NCBI RefSeq assembly: GCF_958450345.1 | Contig: NC_088780.1 | Location: 105,722,226-105,786,225, forward strand | Direction: 5' to 3' | Origin: Calliphora vicina | Taxonomy: Eukaryota > Arthropoda > Insecta > Diptera > Calliphoridae | DNA: 64,000 nt | Part shown: positions 20,629 to 32,145 of the stretch, piece by piece | Position numbering within the stretch: the stretch's first letter is position 1 | Layout: each line of letters starts with the position of its first letter | Translations under genes and position numbers: made by a program | Notes under the pieces: generated by a model | The model's database searches: none | The model's input: only the letters and a program-made list of their open reading frames with translations | What the model was told of the DNA's origin: nothing

Positions 20629-20769
20629 AGGTATTCATTTCAAAAAATGGAAAATTACACTGATTTTTTTACACTTGGTTACAATAAACAAAAGAAAAAA
20701 ATTCCAACAAAACTTGTATTTTTAACAATATCAGTGTTATTTTACATTATTTTTTTGAAATGAATACCT
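20629..20769. mobile_element. 141-bp MITE with TAA target duplication (PIF/Harbinger-type)
   Basis: Termini AGGTATTCATTTCAAAAAA and TTTTTTGAAATGAATACCT are inverted copies. TAA precedes (20626-20628) and follows (20770-20772), which is the TWA duplication typical of PIF/Harbinger elements. A second nested inverted pair (TTACACTGATTTTT / ATATCAGTGTTATTTTA) lies inside. The intron-3 remnant at 2661-2838 is a relative. Confidence 0.65.
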
Positions 20770-21208
20770 TAAGTAAAGAAGTAACTCGAAAAATACGTAA
20801 TACCGAGCTTTTAAAACATAATTCATATAAAAATGCCACCAAATAATATTGTCCAGCTAGATTTGAATTTGGAATCAAATTGGGTCCTCCTCTGTACGCA
20901 TTATTTTTCTATAGGAGCATTTGTTTAGATTGTAAATATTACCTTTATTACCACTGACAGTATTATTATATGACAGTTTAATCAATTTTAAAATCCATAC
21001 ATTTATTTTCAGGTTTATAGCTTTATTAATATTTATTTATATATTGTATACATTATACCAGTCACTTTTAAAACATTTCTTAACAATGAGTAAGTTTAAT
21101 AATTTAATAAGAACATTTTATTTTAATTAAGTTAAATAACCATTACAAGGAGAAATGCAAAAGCCGGGGTTGATCTCTTTATTATCAATGCTTTATATTT
21201 GTCCTAGT

Positions 21209-23213
21209 TTAAACGAACGGCTCAATATTGAATTCCACCACAGAACAGGGAGTAGTTAAATCGAATGCCTGTAAAACTGAAGGATGTAAAACACCAATTT
21301 TGCCAATAGCCACATTGTTAAGCATAATATGAGCACATCGGCCAGGGAAATAAGAAGGATCTGTTAAAGACACAAAGAAAAAAACAATAAAAACACTTTT
21401 ATTTAAAATTAAAAACAAGCAAATTTAGCTTACCTTCTGTAGCTTGTAGATAGTAACCCTTGTTGACTTGACTATTGGCTGATTTCCATGAAACTTCCAA
21501 AAGTTGCATTACACGATCCAATAAACCATGTACCACTTCAAAGCCAGCGGTCTTATTGCAATTAACCGCGCATAATCTTCTCTCATTGCGAGCTCCCACC
21601 TCGGTGTCATCGTCAGCCACCACAACATCACTGATTTCGAAAAGTTTCAAGGGCAAAGGCATTTTACGATTGGCCACTAAAGTCTTTAGAAGACCTGGCA
21701 ATAGAGTGGTTCTTACCACCTGGAATTCTAAGGTTTTGGGGTTGGCAATATGAACCGCGGGCATCTCATCAATAGATTTATTTAGCTTTTTGGCCACATC
21801 ATCACGAGAACATAATGTAAAGGTAAGTGCTTCAGTAAAACCAGCCTGAGCTACTTGTTCTCTTAATTGTTCGGTCAACTTATTTAGTGGATATTGTTTA
21901 GCAATGTGCATAAAGGAAGGCAATGACTTCCTAATATTATTGTAGCCAAAGGCAATGGCCACATCTTCATAAATATCACAAGCATGTATAACATCATGTC
22001 TAGTGGGTGGTATGCAGACTTCAATGGCATCATCATCTTTACAATGCGATTCCAAAAACATACTTGTCAACATTTTGGCTATCTTCTCGGGACTCTCGGA
22101 AATACCAATTGCTGTGTTGGCCTTTTTGACCGATATGGTCTCTTGGCGTACAGCCAACTCGGGATAAGTAACTGTAGTGCCATCTGGTTGTACAACATCA
22201 CATGGTTCCACCGTGAATTTTTCTGAACAATGTGATGAAAACATACAAACTATGGTGTCCAAAACCACTTTAGCTTTTGTTAAATCCGTGGCGGTGCATT
22301 CGATGAAAACATTTTTAGTTTTCAAAGAAATCTTGGAATGATTTCCATTGATGACGGGTGGTAAGGATAAAACAACACCATTGGCATCATAAATAACAGG
22401 GTATACTGGAGAATCACGTATTATGGGCAAATATTGTTTAAGTTGTGCATGATTGGTATAGAATTCCATTAATTCATGGCCATTCATAGATTTTGTTTGA
22501 TTCAAAGGTATAAAATTAATATTTTCAGGATCCCTAGCTTCATAGGTGAAGGGTCCCTGAATGGTATCCAAATCGTGAGTACCTATGGCAACTAGAGTAC
22601 GTTTGCGACAAATGTTTTGATGCAATTTGTCTTGCAAGTCAATGAAAGAGTCATAGGCGGTCTTATCAAAAGTAATGTTACGCAAAACAGCGGCCACAGC
22701 AAATGGACGAATTTGAGCTGTTTCTGGTAAAATTTTTAATACCTGACGTTTGGCATCAACTGGCTCAACAAGTTTGAAATTTGGAGGAGTAATTCTAAAT
22801 GAAATTAATAATATTATAAACTTTTCTTATACATACTTAAAGCCAAAATTATGTACTTACTTTCCCTGGAATACCATTAAACCGGTGACCAAGCCCTCCA
22901 TACACAACAAATCATAACGATTGGCTGGTATGTCAATTCTGTAAATGATTTCCTCCGAGGCATTGGACACACCAGCAGCATCATCACCCTGTTCTTTGGT
23001 TAACATTTGTTTCTCTGTGGTGACCTCATCCAGCTCCAGACCAAAGGCAAAACATAATTGTTGAAATTCATCGTCGGCTACAAAAAATTACACATACACA
23101 AAAATAACAATTGCTAAATCATTCTATTTTGCTCTCAATAAACACAAATACCCACTGTATGTTTTGCCCAATGACTGGAACAACAAGTCGCGTTTAACAC
23201 CAATTGTAGGCAT
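21209..23213 (-). CDS. beta-PheRS: Phenylalanyl-tRNA synthetase beta subunit, cytosolic
   Basis: Four exons on the minus strand: 23213-23156, 23077-22861, 22794-21434 and 21360-21209. They encode 595 residues from MPTIGVKRDLLFQ to NIEPFV and a TAA stop. All introns are short (66-78 bases) and GT..AG; exon 1 uses the donor A|GTGGGT, which restores the family's TYTDxEF motif. An N-terminal domain (1-90) is followed by the B3/B4 editing-type domain (about 125-275), a B5 domain (about 305-375, with IPPTRHDVIHACDIYEDVAI), and the inactive synthetase-like core (about 385-595, with FTEALTFTL and VVRTTLLPGLLKTL). The enzyme is an alpha2beta2 heterotetramer that attaches Phe to tRNA(Phe). The beta subunit binds tRNA and hydrolyses mischarged Tyr-tRNA(Phe); this is family knowledge. 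Length and domain order are normal for eukaryotes and no damage is seen. The gene is convergent with mask. Confidence 0.97.
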
Positions 23214-25222
23214 TTCGTATTTAATTAATAAATTCTTTAATAACCCTTTCTCTTGGAAAGAAACTGACCACAAATGCAAAAATTGCACACGCGTTAATAA
23301 TTTCCTTTTGACAAGTGTTTAACATTTCCATGTTGCTTCTCAGCAGCTGTCACTTAATGCAGAGATGGCAAATGAAATTTAGAAATTATAACAACCAGAA
23401 ATAAAAATTATACTTTTGTTGAATAATTTCCGTAAATTAAATTGTAATAGCCAATTTTTTGTGAATAACGCTAATCAGGTTTACATGGTTAACGATATGT
23501 TAGCGATAACTATATTTGCTGTAATTTCATTCTCAATTAAATTATTAATAATCGAACTGAAATTATATTTTAGCGGTAACCGTGACCAAGAGATCCCAGT
23601 GTCCGATACATAGGGTAGAAATATTTCGCTCGATAAATAATCATTATAAATTAAAGAGATATTTAGATATATAGGCTCAAATTTAATTTATTCGAAGTTA
23701 TGTAAAATTAATGTAATAATTTATATATTATTGGTAATAACGGAAAATCGAATTGTTTAAATTAAGTTAGAATATTGAAGCATGTATAATCAACTGCAAT
23801 TCTAATTAGTATTTTAAGTTTAAACATTTAATTGTGTACCAAATTAGTCACTGGTGTACTTTTCGGGTAATTTCCAATACCAAATGGTACCTTATACCAA
23901 AATACAACTGTATCAACATTGCCATCTCTGACTTATTGGTTTGTCAAAATGCAACCCTGAAATCCAATCAGTTTGTGCGCGTTAAATCAACTGTTCGCTG
24001 TTTTTCGTTAGAGTGGTCGAATTAATTGAAATTAAATAGGTTTTTGTTGAGTTACAAAGTTAAATTTCAGTGAAATTATAAATATAAGTGTTATTTTCCA
24101 TAAATATAGTGTTGGTTCGTTTGGGCATAATGAATTAATGTGATTTTTTAACGTTTGAAAATTTTGCAAGTGTAGCTAGAAGCCACTGTATGTTGGACAA
24201 AGTTGTTGTGAACATATGACGGCTCTGTGTTAGAATGACAGGTACTTTTTGTAACGGCCGATGGAAGTTTAAAAATTTAAAACGCTGCTGACATACATTC
24301 ACTTGATAGTGATATCTCATTTTTGACACAACCACTATTGCCATCTGCTGGTATTTTACCGTAATGCATGTAAAACGGAAGTGTTATCAATACAAACGGA
24401 AACCAACTGTTGATTATGGCCGGAAAATAAATATAAAACGGAAATGATAGTTTTTAAAGCGAAACTGAGTGATTTAATGATTTAATATTGAATGAAATGA
24501 AAATCTGAAAAAAGTTTTGAAAATAAGCAAATAAAATAGCAATCTTAATGAATAAATAGTAAATATTTAAAAAGTCAATTAATGTAATACAAAAGGTAAA
24601 AATAAAATATTGGAAAATCGAAATTAAAAAAATGTTTATAAAAAAAAAAAAAATATGTAAATAAAATTAATTAGAGAATGAATGAGGAAAAAAGTGAAAA
24701 TTAATATAAATCAATTAAATATAATGAAAAATATAAAAATTAGGCAAAGTTAATTTTAAAATATCTAAAAACATTTTTTTTAAATAAAAAAAGAATGAAA
24801 ATAAAAAAATATAATTAATTCTAATTAGAATTTCAAAATCAAAATAAATAAAATTCAAATTTAAAAGTGTTAAAAATGTAATATAAAACATGCTCTTAAA
24901 TTAAAGTATAAAAAAATTATATCTTAATCAATGTAAAATATACATAAAAGTAAATAATCATAATTAAATACAAATAGATATGGTATGAATATCTTAAATA
25001 ATAAAAAAATACATACTATAAATAGAAAAATTAAACAATTAAAAAGTCATTAATAGATATATGTAGTATATGTATCAAGATTTTTGCTGCAAAAAAGGTG
25101 AGTGTTCAAAAACTGTTGTACATTTCAACAGAAAGTCCACCATGACCGTAAATAAAAATGTTGATAAGCAATTGATTTTTTCTATCATATTAATAAAATG
25201 TCAGCGTTTTTACAATACATAT
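23214..25222. other. Upstream region of the PheRS gene and AT-rich intergenic DNA
   Basis: The promoter of the minus-strand synthetase gene must lie in roughly 23214-23450. I see no clear TATA box. 24350-25080 is extremely A/T-rich (long runs of AAATAAAA) with nothing recognisable. Short open frames at 23834 and 24135 have no supporting features. Confidence 0.4.
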
Positions 25223-28200
25223 GGGGAATTTCACGTCAAGTGAACCAACTTTTGAAATCGATGTCTTCCGATCGCGATGAAATTTGCACCAATGTTAGTT
25301 CTATTGGATAGTAATTCGGACACCATTTTTCAACAAGATCGGTCAAGAACTCTCTGAGTTATAGGAGGTCAAAATTTGACATTTTGGCCAAACAGGTGTT
25401 TTTTTTTATCCATATAACTTATTACCTATTGTTCTTAGCAAAATGTGTCCCAAATAGTTTAGATAGCTATTTATGCAATCTTTCGAAAAAAAAATTAAAA
25501 AAATTTAATAAAATATTTTTGATTTTTTTTTTTAAAATCAAAAATATTTTTGACTTTTTTTTCAAAATGGTCCTTTTTTTTTTTTTTTTTTTATTTTTTT
25601 TAAAAAAGCTTAGGTCTTTTCCTAAGCGACCTATATGGTCGCTTAGTGGGATGCGAGTGGGATATCTATCAAAAAAAATATTTTGTAACTCAAGATTTAA
25701 AATTTTTGATTTTTTTTGCAAAATCAAAAACTTTGTTGACTTTTTTTAAAAAAATGGACCCATTTTTTAATTTTTTTTTTTGCTCAGAAGAAAGCTTATG
25801 TGTTTTCCTTTAACACCCTTTTTGTCGCTTAGTGGGATGCGAGTGGGATATCTATAAAAAAAATGTTTTGTAACTCAAGACATACAATTTTTTACTTTTT
25901 TTTGAAAAATCAAAAACCTTTTTGACTTTTTTTTTCCAAAATGGACTCTTTTTTTATTAATTTTTTTTTCTCAAAAGAAAGCTTAGGTCTTTTCCTTTAA
26001 AACCTTTTTGGTCGCTTAGTGGGATGCGAGTGGGATATCTATCAAAATAAATGTTTTGTAACTCAAGACAAATGTTTTTAAATTGATTTTTTTCATATTT
26101 GTGTGTAAGTGTTTCTAAAACCTTAAAAATAAAAACCACAACAACTGACCGATAATAGCCACTGGAGGGGTGCAATATGAGGCCGACCGCTATTAATTTT
26201 CCACCCCCAAAATTTGTCTGAGTTTTGTATCTTGCGGCTTTTTTAGTCAATCCTAGAGGTAGTTTTCAGCGCACGTGATTTTCATTGTTAAAATATCAGG
26301 TGCCCCAGAAACAAATTTTTGGAATCAAGTGGAAATATTTTATGGCCCTTCTCCGAAGTACCAGTTTATTTATTATTTTATGACATTTGACTTTAAGAAG
26401 TGGGTGGAGAGGTAGAAGTTGACAGGTAGGTTATTTATATGGTGGTTTATTTTTATTATTATTTGTAACATTTGGTTAAACTAGGTACTTTAGTATGTAA
26501 GCCCTTCTTGACCCTAATAAAAGATTTTAGACTCATTCATTAAAACGTACTACCTATATGATCTTAAAAAACTATTTATTGTCATTCTGAAGACATACGG
26601 AAATCAGTTTTTTAGAAACAGCGTTAAAGTTAAGACGTGTGTTATTTACATAAATACTTACAAAATTCAAAATGTCTACGACTTCTAAAAAGGCTAAGGT
26701 TGAAAATGAAATTTATTCGTCTTTTTGTTTTAATCCCTTTAACAAAATGAAGCACAGATCATCAGATATGCGAAATATTTCCGACGGCTTATTAAAAAAT
26801 TCCCTACGCTGTCAAAACGATTGAAAATTTGTGGATCATGCAAGAAAGAGCTCGGAAAGTTGAACGAATTACCGAATTTGAATAGTAATGAGCCTTGCGT
26901 TGAAGTTATTCCAGATGAAGACAAAAGTAATTCCGAGAATGAAGACAGAACTGTTGATGATGATGGTTATTCTAACTTTTCAAATTCAACGAATGAGTGT
27001 CGAAACCAATACCATAAGGATGCAGTAGAAGTTCTTGAACAAATAAAAGAGAAATACAAAACGTCACAGAGTGAAGCTGAAAGAATTCAACTTCTCACGC
27101 TTGCTCCAAGAACATGGAGTTCTACAAAAACAATGACTGAGTTTGGAACGTCTCAACGAAAAGCAAGAATTGCTAAACAATTGGTTGCTGAGCATGGGAT
27201 TCTCACACTCCCAAACAAGAAGAAGGGAAAAACTTTGGAGTGCGATACTAAATCTCTAATAACTCAGTTTTATCAGCGAGATGATATGAGTCGCCTGATG
27301 CCAGGGATGAAAGACTGGATGTCTGTACGAATCGATGGCAAGAAAGTTCAAATGCAGAAGAGAATGGTTCTCTGTAACCTGAATGAATTATTCGCAACAT
27401 TTCAATCTGAATACGAGGATGTCAAAATTGGATTCACAAAATTTACACAACTGAGGCCAAAACATTGCGTTTTGGCAGGAAGCTGCGGAACTCACACAGT
27501 ATGTGTTTGTATTTACCATGAAAATGTTAAATTGATGTTGAAGGAAATCAACTTAAATTACTTAAAAGATGATTCATCAGAAGATTTACACCAATACCGC
27601 GATTGCCTTAAATTGACTATGTGCCCTAATGCTACAACTTCTTGCCACTTAGGTGAATGTTCGAATTGCCCGGAAACCACATCCATCAAAGAAAATTTAA
27701 TCAACTCTTTTGATCGAGAATGTATTGAGGAGTTAAAATTTGAATCTTGGCTTCAGACTGAAAGATGCATACATACTAAAGTACCTAGTTTAACCAAATG
27801 TTACAAATAATAATAAAAATAAACCACCATATAAATAACCTACCTGTCAACTTCTACCTCTCCACCCACTTCTTAAAGTCAAATGTCATAAAATAATAAA
27901 TAAACTGGTACTTCGGAGAAGGGCCATAAAATATTTCCACTTGATTCCAAAAATTTGTTTCTGGGGCACCTGATATTTTAACAATGAAAATCACGTGCGC
28001 TGAAAACTACCTCTAGGATTGACTTAAAAAGCCGCAAGATACAAAACTCAGACAAATTTTGGGGGTGGAAAATTAATAGCGGTCGGCCTCATATTGCACC
28101 CCTCCAGTGGCTATTATCGGTCAGTTGTTGTGGTTTTTATTTTTAAGGTTTTAGAAACACTTACACACAAATATGAAAAAAATCAATTTAAAAACATTTG

Positions 28201-29050
28201 TCTTGAGTTACAAAACATTTATTTTGATAGATATCCCACTCGCATCCCACTAAGCGACCAAAAAGGTTTTAAAGGAAAAGACCTAAGCTTTCTTTTGAGA
28301 AAAAAAAAATAATAAAAAAAGAGTCCATTTTGGAAAAAAAAAAGTCAAAAAGGTTTTTGATTTTTCAAAAAAAAGTAAAAAATTGTATGTCTTGAGTTAC
28401 AAAACATTTTTTTTATAGATATCCCACTCGCATCCCACTAAGCGACAAAAAGGGTGTTAAAGGAAAACACATAAGCTTTCTTCTGAGCAAAAAAAAAAAA
28501 AAATTAAAAAATGGGTCCATTTTTTTAAAAAAAGTCAACAAAGTTTTTGATTTTGCAAAAAAAATCAAAAATTTTAAATCTTGAGTTACAAAATATTTTT
28601 TTTGATAGATATCCCACTCGCATCCCACTAAGCGACCATATAGGTCGCTTAGGAAAAGACCTAAGCTTTCTTAAAAAAAATAAAAAAAAAATAAAAAGGG
28701 ACCATTTTGAAAAAAAGTCAAAAATATTTTTGATTTTTTTTTTTTAAAATCAAAAATATTTTATTAAATTTTTTTAATTTTTTTTTTCGAAAGATTGCAT
28801 AAATAGCTATCTAAACTATTTGGGACACATTTTGCTAAGAACAATAGGTAATAAGTTATATGGATAAAAAAAAACACCTGTTTGGCCAAAATGTCAAATT
28901 TTGACCTCCTATAACTCAGAGAGTTCTTGACCGATCTTGTTGAAAAATGGTGTCCGAATTACTATCCAATAGAACTAACATTGGTGCAAATTTCATCGCG
29001 ATCGGAAGACATCGATTTCAAAAGTTGGTTCACTTGACGTGAAATGCCCC
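25223..29050. mobile_element. Foldback-type DNA transposon with 1.28-kb inverted arms
   Basis: The left arm (25223-26499) and right arm (27770-29050) are nearly identical inverted copies. The ends read GGGGAATTTCACGTCAAGTG and CACTTGACGTGAAATGCCCC. From the tip inward each arm has a unique segment of about 300 bases, a T/A-rich segment, about three tandem units of 186-187 bases (marker GCTTAGTGGGATGCGAGTGG at 25641, 25827 and 26014, then ATATCTAT), and an inner unique segment ending in GGTACTTTAGTATGTA. The 1.27-kb loop carries a broken transposase-like frame. Long arms built from subrepeats are the hallmark of foldback (FB-like) elements. Flanks CATAT/ATATG are themselves palindromic, and no direct duplication is clear. 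Arm identity suggests a recent insertion or arm-to-arm conversion. Confidence 0.9.
26672..27810 (+). pseudogene. Truncated, frameshifted transposase-like gene in the foldback loop
   Basis: ATG at 26672 opens a frame of 50 codons (MSTTSKKAKVENE...) that stops at 26822-26824. A second frame, open from 26743 to a TAA at 27808-27810, continues the same protein (KFPTLSKRLKICGSCKKEL...). The two join if one A is restored to, or one base slipped back in, the six-A run near 26796. Visible features are a C..C pair near the start (KICGSC), PRTWS, a basic GILTLPNKKKGK, FYQRDDMSR.MPG.KD, LRPKHCVLAG, CGTH.VCVC and a second Cys cluster (CLKLTMC...C..GECSNCP). I recognise this as the N-terminal part of transposase-like proteins common in insects and cnidarians. 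Full-length relatives continue with a catalytic region that is absent here. The superfamily (MULE/NOF-like or other) is not established. Confidence 0.7.
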
Positions 29051-29463
29051 ATATGTATGTATGTATATGTAATGTATTTTCATTAATATAATCGGAGTGG
29101 TTATCATTTTGGAAATGAAGAAAATTGGACTGTAAATTACATTTTCTCTATCATGACTGCACTTGTTTTTTTATTGTAATATTTCTATCAACAACAAATT
29201 ACATATTAAAAAAAAATTAAAGTATTTAAAGTGATCTTTATATTTTTATCATTGAGTAGCAGCTTCAGGAAAAGATAGATTTGTGATAAATAAAGTAGAA
29301 GAATCGAAAAAGTTCTTAAAAATAAACAAAAATATACTATTTTATTTTATTTCAAAGGCGGATAAATCTATAAATATATATCTATAAATAAACAGGATTA
29401 TGATATTGTAGGAGATATTACAAAATAAATTTTTAGGTCATATTTTGATTTTTTTGAAGTATA
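29051..29463. other. Unique-looking AT-rich spacer
   Basis: It starts with a short (ATGT)n microsatellite. No gene or repeat is recognised between the foldback element and the mariner-type MITE. Confidence 0.4.
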
Positions 29464-29749
29464 CAGTGACCGACAAAACTCTACGTACGACCATTATTTT
29501 CGTAACTCGCGGACTTCTAAACCATAATAAGTATAAGTAATGATGTAGTTTTATTTCAAATGTCAATGTTTTTTTTTATGGTTTTTTATGAATAATGTTG
29601 CAAGTTTACATTGCAACAACATTTTTTTTGGTGCATAGCAATAAAAATAGATTTCAAACAAAACTGCATTATTATTTTTTTTATTTACCTGGTTTTCTCT
29701 CATAAAGTGGCAAAAATTGTGGTCGTACGTAGACTTATGTCGACCACTG
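29464..29749. mobile_element. 286-bp mariner/Tc1-type MITE
   Basis: Ends CAGTGACCGACAAAACTCTA and AGACTTATGTCGACCACTG are imperfect inverted repeats of about 32 bases that share the inner block CGTACGACC/GGTCGTACG. The element is flanked by TA on both sides (29462-29463 and 29750-29751), the mariner/Tc1 target duplication. The interior is T-rich and non-coding. The open frame from 29611 is a chance frame. Confidence 0.85.
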
Positions 29750-30049
29750 TATGTATTTTATTCACATATTTACCAATAATAATAGCAGGAAAATCCGCCT
29801 CCTAAATTATTAAAAAAAATTCCCGAAGAAAAAATGTAAAATATTTTATAAAATAGACGCTTAATTAATTAATTTATAAATGTAATTTTAAAGTCAAATA
29901 AAAAACAATAATTATGTAAAAATTAAAATTGGCATAACAAAGTTCGGTTAACGGTAAATTTTTCATATAATTTTGTTCATGTTTCAATGTCGCGTTCTGG
30001 TATTATCGTTTGTTATCAGTACTAGACGAGATCATTTGCAATTGAAAAC

Positions 30050-30157
30050 GAGTTCTATTTTTATATCCTACCCTACACCACCATAGTGGGGAGTCAAGTT
30101 TTTGGAAACCATTTTTTTGTTGCACCGTGTTATTTATATATCGCTCATTTGCTGCAA
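30050..30157 (+). repeat. Start of an INE-1-like second-subfamily copy, interrupted
   Basis: TACCCTACACCACCATAGTG followed by GGGAG matches the opening of the element at 53180 but breaks off within about 20 bases. TTGCACCGTGTTATTTATAT follows, just before the Transib-type element, which may have inserted into this copy. Confidence 0.45.
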
Positions 30158-30162
30158 CGTCG

Positions 30163-31217
30163 CACAGTGGTATGAGAAAAAAAAGAGGGAAATAAATCTG
30201 TAACTTTTAAACGCTTAATCCGATTTGAATGAAAGAGGAAGTCTTGTCGAGTTTAAGTTTTGAATTTGGACCTCATGGGCCCACGAGGAGCGGGGCCAGG
30301 GGTCCACAAAGTAGAACACCTCGGGTATGTTCAATTTTAAAAATGATTCTATTTCTTCGTTTGTGTTCCGATATCAAAAAAATTACGTATATGGAATCTT
30401 CACGTCTATACATAAAACCTCGTAGTAGATATCAATTATCTGTTATAGCTTAGGAGATATTCGCATTTGAAAATTAAATTTTAAACATTTTTACCCACCC
30501 TACTCCAGATTTTTGATGACCGAGGTTCCAAAAATTTCCCGTTTTTCTTTTATAGGTTCAACAACAAATGTATATATCAAATAAAGAAAGAATTGTTTAA
30601 AAATCATGACTGGGTCCAAAGTCACATGCATTTGAATTTAAAAAATTAAAAAAAGGCGATTTTTTGCTATTTTTTTGGGAAAAAAGTACTTTTATTCTTT
30701 TTAAGTTATCTAAAAAATTTCTAAGAGGATGTATAATTAATTTTTCAATACTTTTTTGGGAATTGCCGGATTCCTGCTTATAAATTTCAAAATTTGTTTT
30801 TATTTTTCCATTTTCAATAAAAAAATCTATATAAGTGTAAAATTTCATTAAAAAATATTCATAAATAAAAATTGTATTTCAATTTGAAAAATTTGTACCT
30901 ATGCAAAAACTCAATAAAAAGCATTTTTTGTCATATTTTTCAAAAAAGTATTCCATGAATTTTTTAATTGTCAAAAGTTATATACATTTTTGAAAAGTAG
31001 ACAAAATACTCTATCCATTGATATATAACATGTCTACCTTGTATTTTTTACGTGTCAAATAAATTAGGGAAAACTTAACAACTCGCTTTGTAGGTGTCCT
31101 ACAAAACATAAACTCGACTGCACTTCCTCTTTGCGCATGTGAAATTTCATTCAAATCGGCATAAGGGTTTAGAAGTTTCAGATTTATTTCCCTCTTTTTT
31201 ATTCTCATACCACTGTG
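30163..31217. mobile_element. Non-autonomous Transib-type DNA transposon (1055 bp)
   Basis: Both ends start CACAGTGGTATGAGAA and continue as inverted repeats for about 70 bases (AGAGGGAAATAAATCTG, then CGATTTGAATGAAA). The element is flanked by the 5-base direct duplication CGTCG (30158-30162 and 31218-31222). CACWRTG ends, a 5-base duplication and a GC-rich CGNCG target are diagnostic of Transib transposons, the group from which RAG1 recombinase derives. The interior has no transposase frame. A local GC-rich patch lies at 30275-30310. Confidence 0.85.
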
Positions 31218-31222
31218 CGTCG

Positions 31223-31532
31223 TCATATGCCCATTGTTTAAACATTTTTAATCCAATTTGCAATTACTCAATAACTTACATTTAAATGACTATTACATAC
31301 CGTCTGCATTACTTACATATAAGTAGTCGTATGTTGACTTATTTATTACACTATACAACACCAAAAAAAATTGCGAGGTCCGACCAATAAATTTTGATAG
31401 AGGAGACAAAAAAAAGACACGTGTATCGGCGTTTTGAAAGTTTACATCTGAATTTCATTTGAGGGCGGGGTAAAGTTTCCCAACTCTGGCACATGCTTAT
31501 TGTTAATCTTCATATGAAACCATATGATCCTT
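31223..31532. other. Intergenic spacer, nothing recognised
   Basis: Mostly unique A/T-rich sequence. GAGGGCGGGGTAAAGTTTCC at 31462 stands out as GC-rich and may be one edge of the repeat that follows. Confidence 0.3.
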
Positions 31533-32145
31533 ACATTTTAGGTATAAAATGTGATCAGCAAAGCTATGTAAAATGTTACGGAGAATATTTTTGTAGAATA
31601 TGTAAACCCTCTAAATCCTCAAGGCTTTTTTGTCCTTCTTTTAAAAAAGTGCAAAAACACCATTAAAACAGGGATTTAAAGGGTTAAACTGTTCTGCAAA
31701 AAAATTATACGTGAAATTTTACTATAAGTCCCTGAATACATCAAAACGGAAAATTCAACCAGATAGTCAGAAAAAAGACATAACAAAAGAGAGCTTAGGG
31801 TTAATTTCGCATTTATTAAGAATTTTATTTTAAAGAACATTTTAGGTATAAAATGTATTCAGCAAATTTATGTAAAATGTTACGAAGAACATTTTTGTAT
31901 AATATTTTAACCCTCTAAATCCCCAAGGCATGGGTCGTTTTTGTCCTTCTTTTAAAAAAGAGCAACAAACACCATTAAAACATGGATTTAAGGGGTTAAA
32001 ATGTTCCGCAAAAATATTGTCCGTGAAATTTTACTATAAGTCCCCGAATACACCAAAACGGAAAATTCAACCAGAAATTCAGAAATAAGACACAACAAAA
32101 GAGAGCTTAGGGTTAATTTCGCATTTATTAAGAATTATATTTTAA
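31533..32145 (+). repeat. Two tandem copies of a 304-bp unit
   Basis: ACATTTTAGGTATAAAATGT opens at 31533 and again at 31837. The whole unit (AACCCTCTAAATCCTCAAGG, CGTGAAATTTTACTATAAGT, AGAGAGCTTAGGGTTAATTT) repeats at roughly 90-95% identity by eye. A GTACCCCGTCC edge follows at about 32145. It has no coding capacity. Confidence 0.8.

Noticed and set aside
25384..26250. Phe/Lys-rich open frames in the foldback arms
   Set aside because: They are translations of poly(T)/poly(A) runs and repeat in both arms.
29611..29805. 64-codon open frame
   Set aside because: It crosses the end of the mariner-type MITE into flanking DNA, so it cannot be a conserved gene.
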